From: a virus
Length of the DNA: 29,518 nt
Virus record (IMG/VR): IMGVR_UViG_3300022752_000286
Coordinates: 1-29,518 of that record
Reading direction: 5' to 3' (one strand)
The notes beneath the pieces were generated by a model. It was not told the origin of the DNA and made no database searches. It saw only the letters and a list, made by a program, of their open reading frames with translations. The position numbers and the translations under genes were made by a program. This document shows, one piece after another, positions 6,665 through 14,406 of this stretch; within the stretch, counting starts at the first letter, position 1, and the number at the start of each line of letters is the position of its first letter.

Positions 6665-8764
6665 TTATTTTTTCTTACCAAAATTATAGTTAAGTAATTG
6701 TTTAAACCTATTAGATTCATCATTTTCGTTCATCAAGTTCTTTTCTGTAACAATTGCATTGTCAGTTTTATGAACTCTACTAACTTTATTTTGTACTGAT
6801 TCATTCAACATTGAACCATCTTTAGCTGTTTGCCCTTTTGCAAACTCATTTGTTAATGAAATATAGGTCTCTTTAATTTGTTCTTTAGTTTGTGCATTTG
6901 AAAAGCGATGAATAATTTGTAATTTTTCATTCTCTCTTAAAGGATGTTCAAGTAAAAACTTGTTTACAAATCCTGCTTTTAATGCACTAATTGTTACATC
7001 ATAGACTTTATTCTCTAATGATTTAACTTTATTTGTAAAACCTTCCTGAAGTTTTTTATTCTCCATTTCAAGCTTTTTAACTTTCTCATGTAATGAAGTC
7101 ATTTCTTCTTCATCTATTTCTTCACCAAGAATTCCTGATTGGCGATGAGGTCTACCACTAGGTGGCATTGCACCTCTATTTCCACGATTTTTCTTAGTAG
7201 CATCATTTCTTAAACTTGATTCTTCAATTTCTTCTTCTTCTTTGATTGAATCAAGCATTTCAGCAATTTGTTCTTCAGTTAAGTTAGAATAATCTTCTTT
7301 AGCACTTGTTTTAAATCTAACATTGTTAGTTGAACCAGCACCACCTTGACCATCTTGAGTTGACTCTTCTTCACCACCCATATCACCATCTTCTTGAAGC
7401 ATATCTTCCATTTCTTGGAGTTCTTCTAATGACATTTCATTAAACATTTCTTCAAGTTCAGACTCTTCAGCAGCATGATGACCACCAAGACCATCTTTTC
7501 TATACTTATCTCTAATATCAGTTGCAGCAGATTCTTTTTCTAAGTCTCTTAATCCACTTGTTCTTCCAACATCACCAACAATTCTTGAATCTCTTCTAGA
7601 ACGTGGTTGAGAAAAATCAGTTTCAGCATCCATTTCAGCAAGCATTTCACTAATTTCATCATCAGTTAATTCTTCATTATACATTGGTTGATTTTCCGGT
7701 GTATTCATATCGATTTCATACATTACTTCTTCATCCATATCAGGATTTAGACCAATCCCAGATTCATATCCATCATATCTACTATCACCACCACTCAATA
7801 CATCTTCATCATCACCATAATAATTACCTTCATCATCAGTATCATCATAACCTTGAATATATGGTTTTTCAAATTCTCTTCTATCTCTTCTCCATGATTT
7901 TTCATCTTCATAGTCAGAATGCATAGTTTCTTCACTACCATAACCTTCATCATACATTTCTTCTTCCATATATTCATTTTCTTTAATAATGAAAGAATCA
8001 TTATCTCCCATGTTATAATATGCCTCAACCAATTTATTAAAGCTTACATCTCTTAAATCTTTTAAGACTTGTTTTTTTGTATTTCTCATTTTAGTATTAT
8101 TTCTTTTAAAATTTTCATTTATTTTTTCATAGCTTTCTTCCTCATCATCTTCTTCATCATTTGGTCCTGCTAAAACTTTATCATCAACATCAACATCATT
8201 AAATTCAATATCATCATCATCTTCTTCAGAATCCATTTCTTCTTCATCAGAGTCCATTTCCATTTCTTCCTCATCAGAGTCCATTTCCATTTCTTCCTCA
8301 TCAGATTCCATTTCTTCTTCATCTGAATCAGCTACTAATTTAAATCCATGTTCTTCTGCTGCTTTTCTTAAAGCATCTAAAGACATTTCTTCTTCTTCCT
8401 CATCCTCTTCATCAGAATACATATCATCTTCTTCCTCATCTTCCTCATCTTCCTCATCTTCTTCATCGGAATACATATCTGATAATTCATTTAAAATTTC
8501 GCTTATATTTGATGATTCTTCTTCACTTTCTTCTCCTAATTGTTTTAACATTTCACTCATTTTTGATGGTGATTCTTCTTCGGTTGTTTCTTCTTCTTCC
8601 ACATCTTCACCTGCAATTAATTTTTCAAATAAAGCGGAAGATTTTTTTTCAAGTAAATCAGCACTTTCATTAATCAATTGCTCTTTGGCAAGTTCCAAAG
8701 ATTCATTCTTGATATTTTCTAGTTCTTGCAAACTATCTTGTAATAAAGATTTTTTATTATTCAT
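6665..8764 (-). CDS. Acidic prohead core / scaffold protein (gp22-like), 699 aa
   Basis: The protein lies between the prohead protease and the capsid gene, exactly where T4 encodes the scaffold gp22. Residues 50-215 are almost entirely Glu, Asp, Ser and Met, including a 9-residue unit (MEMDSDEEE) repeated in tandem. The C-terminal third (about 555-640) is helical and coiled-coil-like and ends with a basic KKK. Scaffold proteins are typically acidic, helical and degraded by the prohead protease. Residues 245-248 (LVE-A) fit the gp21-type cleavage rule (Leu or Ile, any residue, Glu, then Ala or Gly). It is longer than T4 gp22 (about 270 aa), mainly through the acidic disordered regions. Function is inferred mostly from synteny and composition. 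Confidence 0.7.
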   Translation of the reverse strand: MNNKKSLLQDSLQELENIKNESLELAKEQLINESADLLEKKSSALFEKLIAGEDVEEEETTEEESPSKMSEMLKQLGEESEEESSNISEILNELSDMYSDEEDEEDEEDEEEDDMYSDEEDEEEEEMSLDALRKAAEEHGFKLVADSDEEEMESDEEEMEMDSDEEEMEMDSDEEEMDSEEDDDDIEFNDVDVDDKVLAGPNDEEDDEEESYEKINENFKRNNTKMRNTKKQVLKDLRDVSFNKLVEAYYNMGDNDSFIIKENEYMEEEMYDEGYGSEETMHSDYEDEKSWRRDRREFEKPYIQGYDDTDDEGNYYGDDEDVLSGGDSRYDGYESGIGLNPDMDEEVMYEIDMNTPENQPMYNEELTDDEISEMLAEMDAETDFSQPRSRRDSRIVGDVGRTSGLRDLEKESAATDIRDKYRKDGLGGHHAAEESELEEMFNEMSLEELQEMEDMLQEDGDMGGEEESTQDGQGGAGSTNNVRFKTSAKEDYSNLTEEQIAEMLDSIKEEEEIEESSLRNDATKKNRGNRGAMPPSGRPHRQSGILGEEIDEEEMTSLHEKVKKLEMENKKLQEGFTNKVKSLENKVYDVTISALKAGFVNKFLLEHPLRENEKLQIIHRFSNAQTKEQIKETYISLTNEFAKGQTAKDGSMLNESVQNKVSRVHKTDNAIVTEKNLMNENDESNRFKQLLNYNFGKKK
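8244..8320 (-). repeat. 27-bp tandem repeat coding MEMDSDEEE
   Basis: Three near-identical 27-bp units start at 8244, 8271 and 8298 within the scaffold gene. They encode the acidic tandem repeat and stay in frame. They probably expanded by slippage, and copy number may vary between related phages. Confidence 0.7.
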
Positions 8765-8782
8765 TTTATTTTATTATCTACA

Positions 8783-8792
8783 TTTAATTAGT
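8783..8792 (-). promoter_or_regulatory. Variant late motif upstream of the scaffold gene
   Basis: The minus strand reads ACTAATTAAATG, with the core CTAATTAAA at 8791-8783, 18 bases before the ATG at 8764. It lies between the protease stop and the scaffold start and could raise scaffold expression above the upstream operon. Confidence 0.35.
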
Positions 8793-8799
8793 AAAAAAA

Positions 8800-9210
8800 T
8801 TAACCACCAATTATTTTTCTTATTGAATCATCATATTTTTTTACATTATTGTTTTGAATATTTACTGATTCTTGTAAATTATCATTTTTAGTTTCCAAAA
8901 ACAAATATGCATTTGGTGTAGAAGGTGTAGCAACGAGGTCAAAACAAATAAGTTCAAAATCATCTTGAACAATATTTTTTCCACCTACTTTTTTAACACT
9001 ACCTAAACCTCTTGATGAAATACCAAGTTTAAGATTTCTTTGTAGATATAAAGCAATTTTATCACCAACACACCAACCAATACCATCTCTCATGAATGAA
9101 TCACTAACGATAATATCAAGAGTTCCATAAACTGCGTTACCTGACCACCATGTTTTTGCAATTCTATGGGATATGTTTTGTAAGGAGATTGTAACCGAAT
9201 TCCATTCCAT
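8800..9210 (-). CDS. gp21: Prohead protease, C-terminal extein (frame-shifted fragment)
   Basis: This frame encodes the second half of the gp21-like maturation protease. Conserved gp21 features include SVTISLQNISHRIA near the start, the presumed catalytic-Ser segment LGISSRGLGS, and the downstream DLVATPSTPNA. The first four codons (MEWN) are the end of the intein plus duplicated sequence. The real C-extein should begin at the Ser of codon 5 (9198-9196). It is out of frame with the upstream N-extein/intein ORF by a 5-bp tandem duplication at 9201-9210. The ATG at 9210 could in principle start an independent polypeptide, but that would lack the presumed catalytic His encoded upstream. Confidence 0.85.
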   Translation of the reverse strand: MEWNSVTISLQNISHRIAKTWWSGNAVYGTLDIIVSDSFMRDGIGWCVGDKIALYLQRNLKLGISSRGLGSVKKVGGKNIVQDDFELICFDLVATPSTPNAYLFLETKNDNLQESVNIQNNNVKKYDDSIRKIIGG

Positions 9211-9956
9211 AATGCATATCCATTATCTCTGACCAAAAACGTGCTATTTGGTGTTTCAATACATACAACCTTACCATTATAATTTTGTTTTTCTACTTTA
9301 ATAGTTTCAATATCTATTTGATTAATTTCAAATTCATTATCCCATAAAGAATTATTAGGAATAAATAAAGAATTGGTATTATTATCTAAAATTTCTTGAG
9401 CAGTAATGAAGAACTTTTCTTTTTTATTATTATTTACATAAAATCTGTGATTTGGTGTTACCAAAAGGTCCATATATCTACCTTTTAATGAAATCATTTC
9501 ACCATTATATTCTTCATTTATTACTGTTAATACAGGTTGTAATTCAATTTGATTAGTTTCTGTATTTAATGTAAAAACTTTTTCACCTACGACAACATCT
9601 TTAATTAATTTCCAACCCGATTCAGTAAAAACTTCTGCTGTTTCACGATGACATTCAGGATGGTCAGCTTCATTAAGTGCTGCATAGTCATTAATAAGTT
9701 TTTGATATTCATCTATTTGTTTTGCTAATATTTCTCTTGGATAAACTCTACCATTACGGTTTAGAACATCGGCTTCTTGAAGTTTACAATCAATATAAAA
9801 ATGACCATCAAAATCATTTCTTCTATATTTTGAATTTAAATCTTCAAATATTTTTTTATTATTTATGGTTAAATCATTTGAAATAATACCTGCATCAGTT
9901 TCTACCAATAAACCATATCCTTCTTGTCCTTCTTTTAGTAGTTGTATTTCATTCAT
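9090..9956 (-). CDS. gp21: Prohead protease N-extein plus mini-intein, then frameshift
   Basis: Residues 1-101 are the N-terminal half of a T4 gp21-type prohead protease (DVLNRNGRVYPREIL, then a NEADHPE segment containing the presumed catalytic His99). Cys102 to Asn251 are an intein. In T4, gp21 degrades the core and trims capsid proteins. The reading frame leaves the extein after Asn251 and runs 37 unrelated residues to a stop at 9090, overlapping the true C-extein in another frame. The start ATG overlaps the stop of the upstream gene (TAATG). After frame correction and splicing the protease would be about 233 residues, close to T4 gp21 (about 212). Confidence 0.88.
   Translation of the reverse strand: MNEIQLLKEGQEGYGLLVETDAGIISNDLTINNKKIFEDLNSKYRRNDFDGHFYIDCKLQEADVLNRNGRVYPREILAKQIDEYQKLINDYAALNEADHPECHRETAEVFTESGWKLIKDVVVGEKVFTLNTETNQIELQPVLTVINEEYNGEMISLKGRYMDLLVTPNHRFYVNNNKKEKFFITAQEILDNNTNSLFIPNNSLWDNEFEINQIDIETIKVEKQNYNGKVVCIETPNSTFLVRDNGYALWNGIRLQSPYKTYPIELQKHGGQVTQFMELLILSLVIHS
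9200..9210 (-). repeat. 5-bp tandem duplication causing the protease frameshift
   Basis: The plus strand reads TTCCATTCCAT, two copies of TTCCA/TCCAT in direct tandem. On the coding strand this gives TGGAATGGAAT. Removing one 5-bp copy yields ...Ala-Leu-Trp-Asn|Ser-Val-Thr..., the expected intein/C-extein junction in one continuous frame. Confidence 0.85.
9204..9653 (-). other. Mini-intein (150 aa) inserted at the protease active-site motif
   Basis: The segment starts with Cys102. Block A follows (CHRETAEVFTESGWKLIKD, then VVVGEKVFTL). Block B contains VTPNHRFYV with the TxxH motif (Thr167 to His170). Blocks F/G read VVCIETPNSTFLVRDNGYALW and end at Asn251, with Ser as the expected +1 residue. 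The penultimate residue is Trp rather than His, which is tolerated in some inteins. There is no homing-endonuclease domain; 150 residues is a typical mini-intein size. It sits two residues after the HP of the conserved protease motif, the usual intein habit of occupying invariant sites. Confidence 0.9.
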
Positions 9957-10720
9957 TATTTATTTGAATTTAAGTTTTTAATCTCAAAAAGTTTGGACAA
10001 ATTATTAATTGCTGTTTCTGAATTATATTCTAGTGAATCTATAAAATCAAATGTTTCTGTTAATACTTCAGAACTAATGTTATCTTTTTCATTTAATAAA
10101 TAATTTTTAGTTGATTTTTTATAGTTTTCAAAAACTGTTTTTTTCTTTTTTTCATCACCTTTAATAAAAGAAGAAATAATTTCCATTTCATCAGGTTGAA
10201 GATTTGAGAATTTTTCTTCTAATTTCTTTTTAGCTAAATGAAAAATATGACTAACTTTAAATCTATTTTCTGTCTTTTCTAATTTTGTTTCATCTTTTTT
10301 AGTTAATGACTCAATCAAAAAATTAACAGATTCATGAAGTTTATTAACATTAGTTATTTTTTTGTATACACTTTCACTAATAACATTTTCAATGTTTTGA
10401 TTTAATTTAATTTTATCTTCTGATAATTCTATTTCTTTTAAATCAAACTTTTCAAGTTTTTTATTTTCTTTTAGTAATGTATTTTTTTCAATTTTAGATA
10501 AAGCAGCAATATTAGTCTCAATGAATCTTAATGATTCATTATATTCAAGATTATGCTTCTTTAAATTCTCATAAATTGTATATTCTAACATTAGAACAGG
10601 TGATGATTTAATTGTTTTTAAAAACTCTTCATATAGTTTTTTATACTTGCTAGTATTTTCAATTAAATCTTGAGAATAAGCTTTATTTAATTTTGACTTG
10701 ACATTACCAAAATTTACCAT
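9956..10720 (-). CDS. Helical head-region protein, probable prohead core component, 254 aa
   Basis: The protein lies between the portal and prohead protease genes, the position of the small core proteins gp67 and gp68 in T4. It is highly charged (Lys and Glu), almost Gly- and Pro-free, and predicted to be helical throughout, with heptad-like Leu and Ile spacing in several stretches. No enzyme motif is visible. No sequence similarity to gp67/gp68 is recognised, so the role is inferred from place and composition. It may serve as an additional scaffold for the inner core. A promoter-like motif precedes it, and its stop overlaps the protease start. Confidence 0.55.
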   Translation of the reverse strand: MVNFGNVKSKLNKAYSQDLIENTSKYKKLYEEFLKTIKSSPVLMLEYTIYENLKKHNLEYNESLRFIETNIAALSKIEKNTLLKENKKLEKFDLKEIELSEDKIKLNQNIENVISESVYKKITNVNKLHESVNFLIESLTKKDETKLEKTENRFKVSHIFHLAKKKLEEKFSNLQPDEMEIISSFIKGDEKKKKTVFENYKKSTKNYLLNEKDNISSEVLTETFDFIDSLEYNSETAINNLSKLFEIKNLNSNK

Positions 10721-10733
10721 TTTTTTTAGTGTT

Positions 10734-10746
10734 TAATATAAATAGT
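10734..10746 (-). promoter_or_regulatory. Putative late promoter motif upstream of the core-protein gene
   Basis: The minus strand reads ACTATTTATATTA, with the core CTATTTATA at 10745-10737, ending 16 bases before the ATG at 10720. It lies just past the portal stop codon, so the core, protease and scaffold genes may have their own transcript. Confidence 0.45.
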
Positions 10747-10754
10747 AAAAATTA

Positions 10755-12566
10755 TTATTCTTTTATTAATCTGTTTAATTCATCAGTTTTTTTAAATATT
10801 TCTTCACTTAAAAAACCTGCACCGCCACCTTCAGGAGGACCACCGCCACCTAGTTCAGGACCACCGCCCATAGGAGGAGGACCACCGCCCATAGGAGGAG
10901 GACCACCGCCACCTAGTTCAGGACCACCACCCATAGGAGGAGGACCACCCAATCCACCGCCAAGCGAATTATCTATTTGTTGTTGTTCACCACCTTGACC
11001 CTCTACTTTAAATCCTGCATTTTTGTATTTAATCATTTTATCCATCACACCGGATGTTTTAAGAAGCATTCCCGCACCTTTAACTTCTTCACCAATTTTT
11101 GATTCAAGCATTTGTTCTTGAAGGTCATTAATAATATCTTCTTCGGACATATTGAAGAATTTTTTTCTTGCCATTAACTCTGACATTGGTTTTAACCCTG
11201 TATTTTGGTTTGGTGTTGTTGCTTGAGCATATACTTCAAATTTAGATTTCCAAATCTCAAGTTGTAATAAATCAGAAGCAGTTGATGGATTATTAAGCGA
11301 TAATTTAAAATCATCAATATATGATTCATAATCACCACCAAGTAAACCTAAATGAATAATTGCTATTTTATTGAGTTCAGCAAGCAATGCTTGTTGAATA
11401 CGATTTACTTTTCTTGCAAAACGAATATCAAGCATTGATAAGTTTTTACCTTCTCCTGATGCTTGGTCAGATGAAAAACCAAGTAATGTCTTATGAATAC
11501 CTAATCCGGTAAACAGATTATCACGAAGATATGTAATATCAGAAATTGCTTCAAGATTAGATGCACCAGGAAGTGTATCAACAAATTGACCTGAAGTATT
11601 ACCCCTATCAGCAATAAAAATATCTTCATCCATTGAAGCGATATTATATTTAAAATTAATATCACCTGTTTTAGGGTCAACTAATTTCTTTTTCTTTACA
11701 TTGTTAGCAAATGCCTCAAGAATTTGTGGAACATCTTCAGGTGGAACATTACCAACAGGTACTTTATAAATTCTTCTTTCTGCTGCTCTTGTGATACGAT
11801 ATACCATCATCGCATCTTCCATCATAAAAAGTTGTTTATATGTTCTTCTTACTTTTTCATATACGCTACAACCATATGGAAGTCTATCACCTGTACCTAA
11901 TAATCTAAAGTGAGCAACTTGATAATCCATATACTCTTCTTCACCTCCTGAATTTGGGTCTTTATATTTGAAGAATGCTCTGAATCTATTTTTATTATCG
12001 TATTTTTCATTTCTTTCAACAAATTGAGATGCAAGTTGTCTAAAGTCTACAATACCATTTTCTTTTGAAAGTTCTAGATAAACAAAATTATCACCATATT
12101 GGCACATATTTCTACACCAATAAAATAAATTGGTATTAACATCCATAACTTTATAAAAGAATCTTTCAAGTTCTTTTTTTACTTTATCAGATGAGCAATA
12201 AATATTTAAAATTTGTCCTGTATCGCTTTTAGTTGTTGTCGCTTCTTCAGATAACAAATCTAATGCAGCACCTAAAATCGGATAACCATCCATTGATAAA
12301 TAATCGTAGTAGAGCATCATTCTACTAGATTCATACATCAACTTGCGTTGGTCATTTCCTCTATCAATTTTGGTGCTTTGTTGTCTATAAAACTTTATAG
12401 CACCATCTTCAACTGCTGTTTTAATTGCATCATCTTGCGAAGAAGCCTTAATAAATTCTTTTTCTAATGGTGCTTCAAGTCTACCTTGAGTACTATCTAA
12501 TGCATCTGTTGCTCTTCTAAAGAAAGTATTAATATTTGAGAATAAACTCTTTTTATCTTCTGCCAT
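10755..12566 (-). CDS. gp20: Portal protein (T4 gp20-like) with Gly/Pro-rich tail, 603 aa
   Basis: The portal forms the 12-subunit ring through which DNA enters and leaves the head. Residues about 60-470 match the gp20 pattern: the YYDYLSMDGYPILGAALDLLSEE segment, WCRNMCQYGDNFVYLEL, the LLGTGDRLPYGCSVYEK-like core, EDAMMVYRITRAAERRIYKVPVGNVPP, and LPGASNLEAISDITYLRDNLFTGLGI. The C-terminal 90 residues are unusual: a low-complexity tail of repeated Gly, Pro and Met units (GGPPPMGGG and GGGPELGGG) followed by a short charged helix. T4 gp20 is 524 aa, and the extra length is mostly this tail. It starts 40 bases after the terminase stop, with a promoter-like motif between. Confidence 0.93.
   Translation of the reverse strand: MAEDKKSLFSNINTFFRRATDALDSTQGRLEAPLEKEFIKASSQDDAIKTAVEDGAIKFYRQQSTKIDRGNDQRKLMYESSRMMLYYDYLSMDGYPILGAALDLLSEEATTTKSDTGQILNIYCSSDKVKKELERFFYKVMDVNTNLFYWCRNMCQYGDNFVYLELSKENGIVDFRQLASQFVERNEKYDNKNRFRAFFKYKDPNSGGEEEYMDYQVAHFRLLGTGDRLPYGCSVYEKVRRTYKQLFMMEDAMMVYRITRAAERRIYKVPVGNVPPEDVPQILEAFANNVKKKKLVDPKTGDINFKYNIASMDEDIFIADRGNTSGQFVDTLPGASNLEAISDITYLRDNLFTGLGIHKTLLGFSSDQASGEGKNLSMLDIRFARKVNRIQQALLAELNKIAIIHLGLLGGDYESYIDDFKLSLNNPSTASDLLQLEIWKSKFEVYAQATTPNQNTGLKPMSELMARKKFFNMSEEDIINDLQEQMLESKIGEEVKGAGMLLKTSGVMDKMIKYKNAGFKVEGQGGEQQQIDNSLGGGLGGPPPMGGGPELGGGGPPPMGGGPPPMGGGPELGGGGPPEGGGAGFLSEEIFKKTDELNRLIKE
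10838..10948 (-). repeat. GC-rich coding repeats of the portal tail (GGPPPMGGG / GGGPELGG)
   Basis: Blocks such as CCACCGCCCATAGGAGGAGG and CCACCGCCACCTAGTTCAGG alternate here and encode Gly/Pro tracts on the minus strand. They are conspicuously GC-rich in an AT-rich genome. The plus-strand frame full of Pro codons is a by-product. Confidence 0.75.
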
Positions 12567-12582
12567 AATTAATAAAATACGT

Positions 12583-12596
12583 TTTTAATAAATAGG
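12583..12596 (-). promoter_or_regulatory. Putative late promoter motif upstream of the portal gene
   Basis: The minus strand reads CCTATTTATTAAAAACG, with the core CTATTTATT at 12595-12587, 20 bases before the ATG. The 16-base string CTATTTATTAAAAACG is identical to the copy ahead of the 848-residue protein gene at 22106, which strengthens both. Confidence 0.5.
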
Positions 12597-12606
12597 ATTA
12601 AATATT

Positions 12607-14385
12607 TCACCTAACAAATATGTATGGGTTGTTATTTATTTTTGGTGTTTGTCTTTCAGGCACATCTATGCTATTACCATTTGTATACCAATCCTTTCCT
12701 TTAATAGTATCATTCTTTCTTTCGTAATTTACATCTTGACTATCTTGTGATATCATTTTCTTTTGGAACTCAGTATTCATATCTGTAAATTCATCACCCT
12801 TTCTAATTATTGCTGATTTAGCATAATTCAAATAAATATTGAATTCATTTCCAATAGTTTTTGAAAACATATAAACTGCAAATAACATACCTGTTGCAAT
12901 TAACAAGTCATCATGTGCTGAACGCATATGGTCATATCTATTTGTATTATCATTAAAAACAAATGTTTTAATCTCACTTAATAATCTTATTGAGTATATT
13001 ATCGCTTCACCTTCTCTTAATCTTCTTTCAAATTCTCTAATAACATAATCACGAATAGCACCATTTTTCATTGTGAATCCGGGTTGTAATTCACCTCTTT
13101 GTAAATTTTTTAATTGAACTTTTACATCATTTTGTCTTGGTCTATCATAATGTATTTTTTTATATTTTTTATTAACCAAATATCTAATAACTGATATACC
13201 CCAACCTCCTGTAACATCTATAATAACATAAGCATTATTATATTTTTCACCATATTGTAAACATAATTCACCCATTACTTCAAGTGGAACTCTAGCTTGA
13301 TATTCAGCTACTTGAACAAGTAACATATTTACAGCATCATTTTTAAATATTTGAATAGTAGAATAGTCACCATCACCACTTCCTTTTGCAACGTCACAAG
13401 CTAAATAATAATCATAACCAAATATTGGTTCTTCCCAAATCCAAAAATGATTATCAAATTCAGTTTTAATTGGTTCTTTACAAGTTTTTTCTATTCTCAT
13501 AATTGTTTCTTCATCAACAAGGTTTCCACCTGAACCTAAAAACTTGTTTTCTAACTCTTGAGCAATTTTTCTTGGGTCATTGTTAAATGTTTGACACATA
13601 TCTCTAAACCAAGAAGAGGATGGTCTATAACCATTAACTCTTAATTGCATATATTTTTCAGGGTCTTTTTCTTCAACAAATTCATCACCCCTAATCCAAA
13701 TTAAATCTTCATTATAACGAGGGTCTTCAAACCAATTGATTTCAACAACTTTAAAGTTATTTTTACCTGTTCTAGCACCTTCATAACGAGCATAATATGT
13801 TGGGTCAAGACCTCTTGGTGTGGAGTTCAATATAATCTGACCACCTGCTGACATTGTACCTGATGCAGAAGACATAAATTCTTCACCTTCTTCAAGGAAG
13901 GCTGCTTCATCTATAAATAATATATCAGGTGTAAAACCACGAAGACCATCAGCAGATGCTGCGAAAGCCTGTAGTGTTGCACCATTATTATAAATCTTGA
14001 TTTCTTTTGTATCTGAATCGGTTGGAATTCTATTAAATATTTCTTTTGGTAAATTATTAATAATTGATGCTATCTGATAAAAAATACTTTCTTTTGCAAG
14101 TTTTAATTTGTTTGCAGCAACACCAACTTTAATATCTTTTCTAAAAACAATTGAATGCGCTAAATAAAGACATGTTACTGTTGTAATACCACCCTGACGA
14201 TATTTAGCAACTAATACTCTGTTACTTTCTTTGTATTTATTTAATACTTGTATTTGTTGTGGTAACAATTCAAAAGAAACAAATTGTTGTTTTCTTTTAT
14301 CCCAAACCTTACAATACTTTTTTGCAAAGTACTCTATGTCAATAGCGCACTTGGCATATTCCATAATTAATTCTTGTTTGGTCAT
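12607..14385 (-). CDS. terL: Terminase large subunit (T4 gp17-like), 592 aa
   Basis: This is the DNA-packaging motor and headful nuclease. The ATPase domain has a deviant Walker A, AKYRQGGITT (residues 60-69), in which the lysine lies before the RQ rather than after the glycine. Walker B follows as ILFIDEAAF (Asp159, Glu160), and the coupling motif is NSTPRG (187-192). The RNase-H-like nuclease has acidic residues in ACDVAKGSGDGDY (Asp331), VIIDVTGG (Asp390) and the HDDLLIATG segment (Asp492 and Asp493). The length fits T4 gp17 (610 aa). It precedes the portal gene in the transcript. No small-terminase gene is recognised in the window. Confidence 0.95.
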   Translation of the reverse strand: MTKQELIMEYAKCAIDIEYFAKKYCKVWDKRKQQFVSFELLPQQIQVLNKYKESNRVLVAKYRQGGITTVTCLYLAHSIVFRKDIKVGVAANKLKLAKESIFYQIASIINNLPKEIFNRIPTDSDTKEIKIYNNGATLQAFAASADGLRGFTPDILFIDEAAFLEEGEEFMSSASGTMSAGGQIILNSTPRGLDPTYYARYEGARTGKNNFKVVEINWFEDPRYNEDLIWIRGDEFVEEKDPEKYMQLRVNGYRPSSSWFRDMCQTFNNDPRKIAQELENKFLGSGGNLVDEETIMRIEKTCKEPIKTEFDNHFWIWEEPIFGYDYYLACDVAKGSGDGDYSTIQIFKNDAVNMLLVQVAEYQARVPLEVMGELCLQYGEKYNNAYVIIDVTGGWGISVIRYLVNKKYKKIHYDRPRQNDVKVQLKNLQRGELQPGFTMKNGAIRDYVIREFERRLREGEAIIYSIRLLSEIKTFVFNDNTNRYDHMRSAHDDLLIATGMLFAVYMFSKTIGNEFNIYLNYAKSAIIRKGDEFTDMNTEFQKKMISQDSQDVNYERKNDTIKGKDWYTNGNSIDVPERQTPKINNNPYIFVR

Positions 14386-14393
14386 TGACTTTA

Positions 14394-14404
14394 GTTTAAG
14401 TAGT
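14394..14404 (-). promoter_or_regulatory. Variant late motif upstream of terL
   Basis: The minus strand reads ACTACTTAAACTAAAG, with the core CTACTTAAA at 14403-14395, ending 9 bases before the terL ATG. It resembles the capsid-gene copy (CTACTTAAT) more than the CTATTTATA group. Confidence 0.35.
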
Positions 14405-14406
14405 TA

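Noticed and set aside
9090-9200. Residues after Asn251 in the protease N-terminal frame as a real domain
   Set aside because: The 37 residues overlap the conserved gp21 C-extein in another frame and have no recognisable pattern, so they are a frameshift product.
9195-9215. Classical -1 slippery heptamer at the protease frameshift
   Set aside because: No X-XXY-YYZ heptamer or obvious downstream pseudoknot is visible. Only the 5-bp duplication is evident, so ordinary programmed -1 slippage is not supported by the sequence.
10729-10998. Plus-strand Pro-rich open frame
   Set aside because: It is the complement of the Gly/Pro-rich tail of the portal gene. The portal frame is supported by homology over hundreds of residues.
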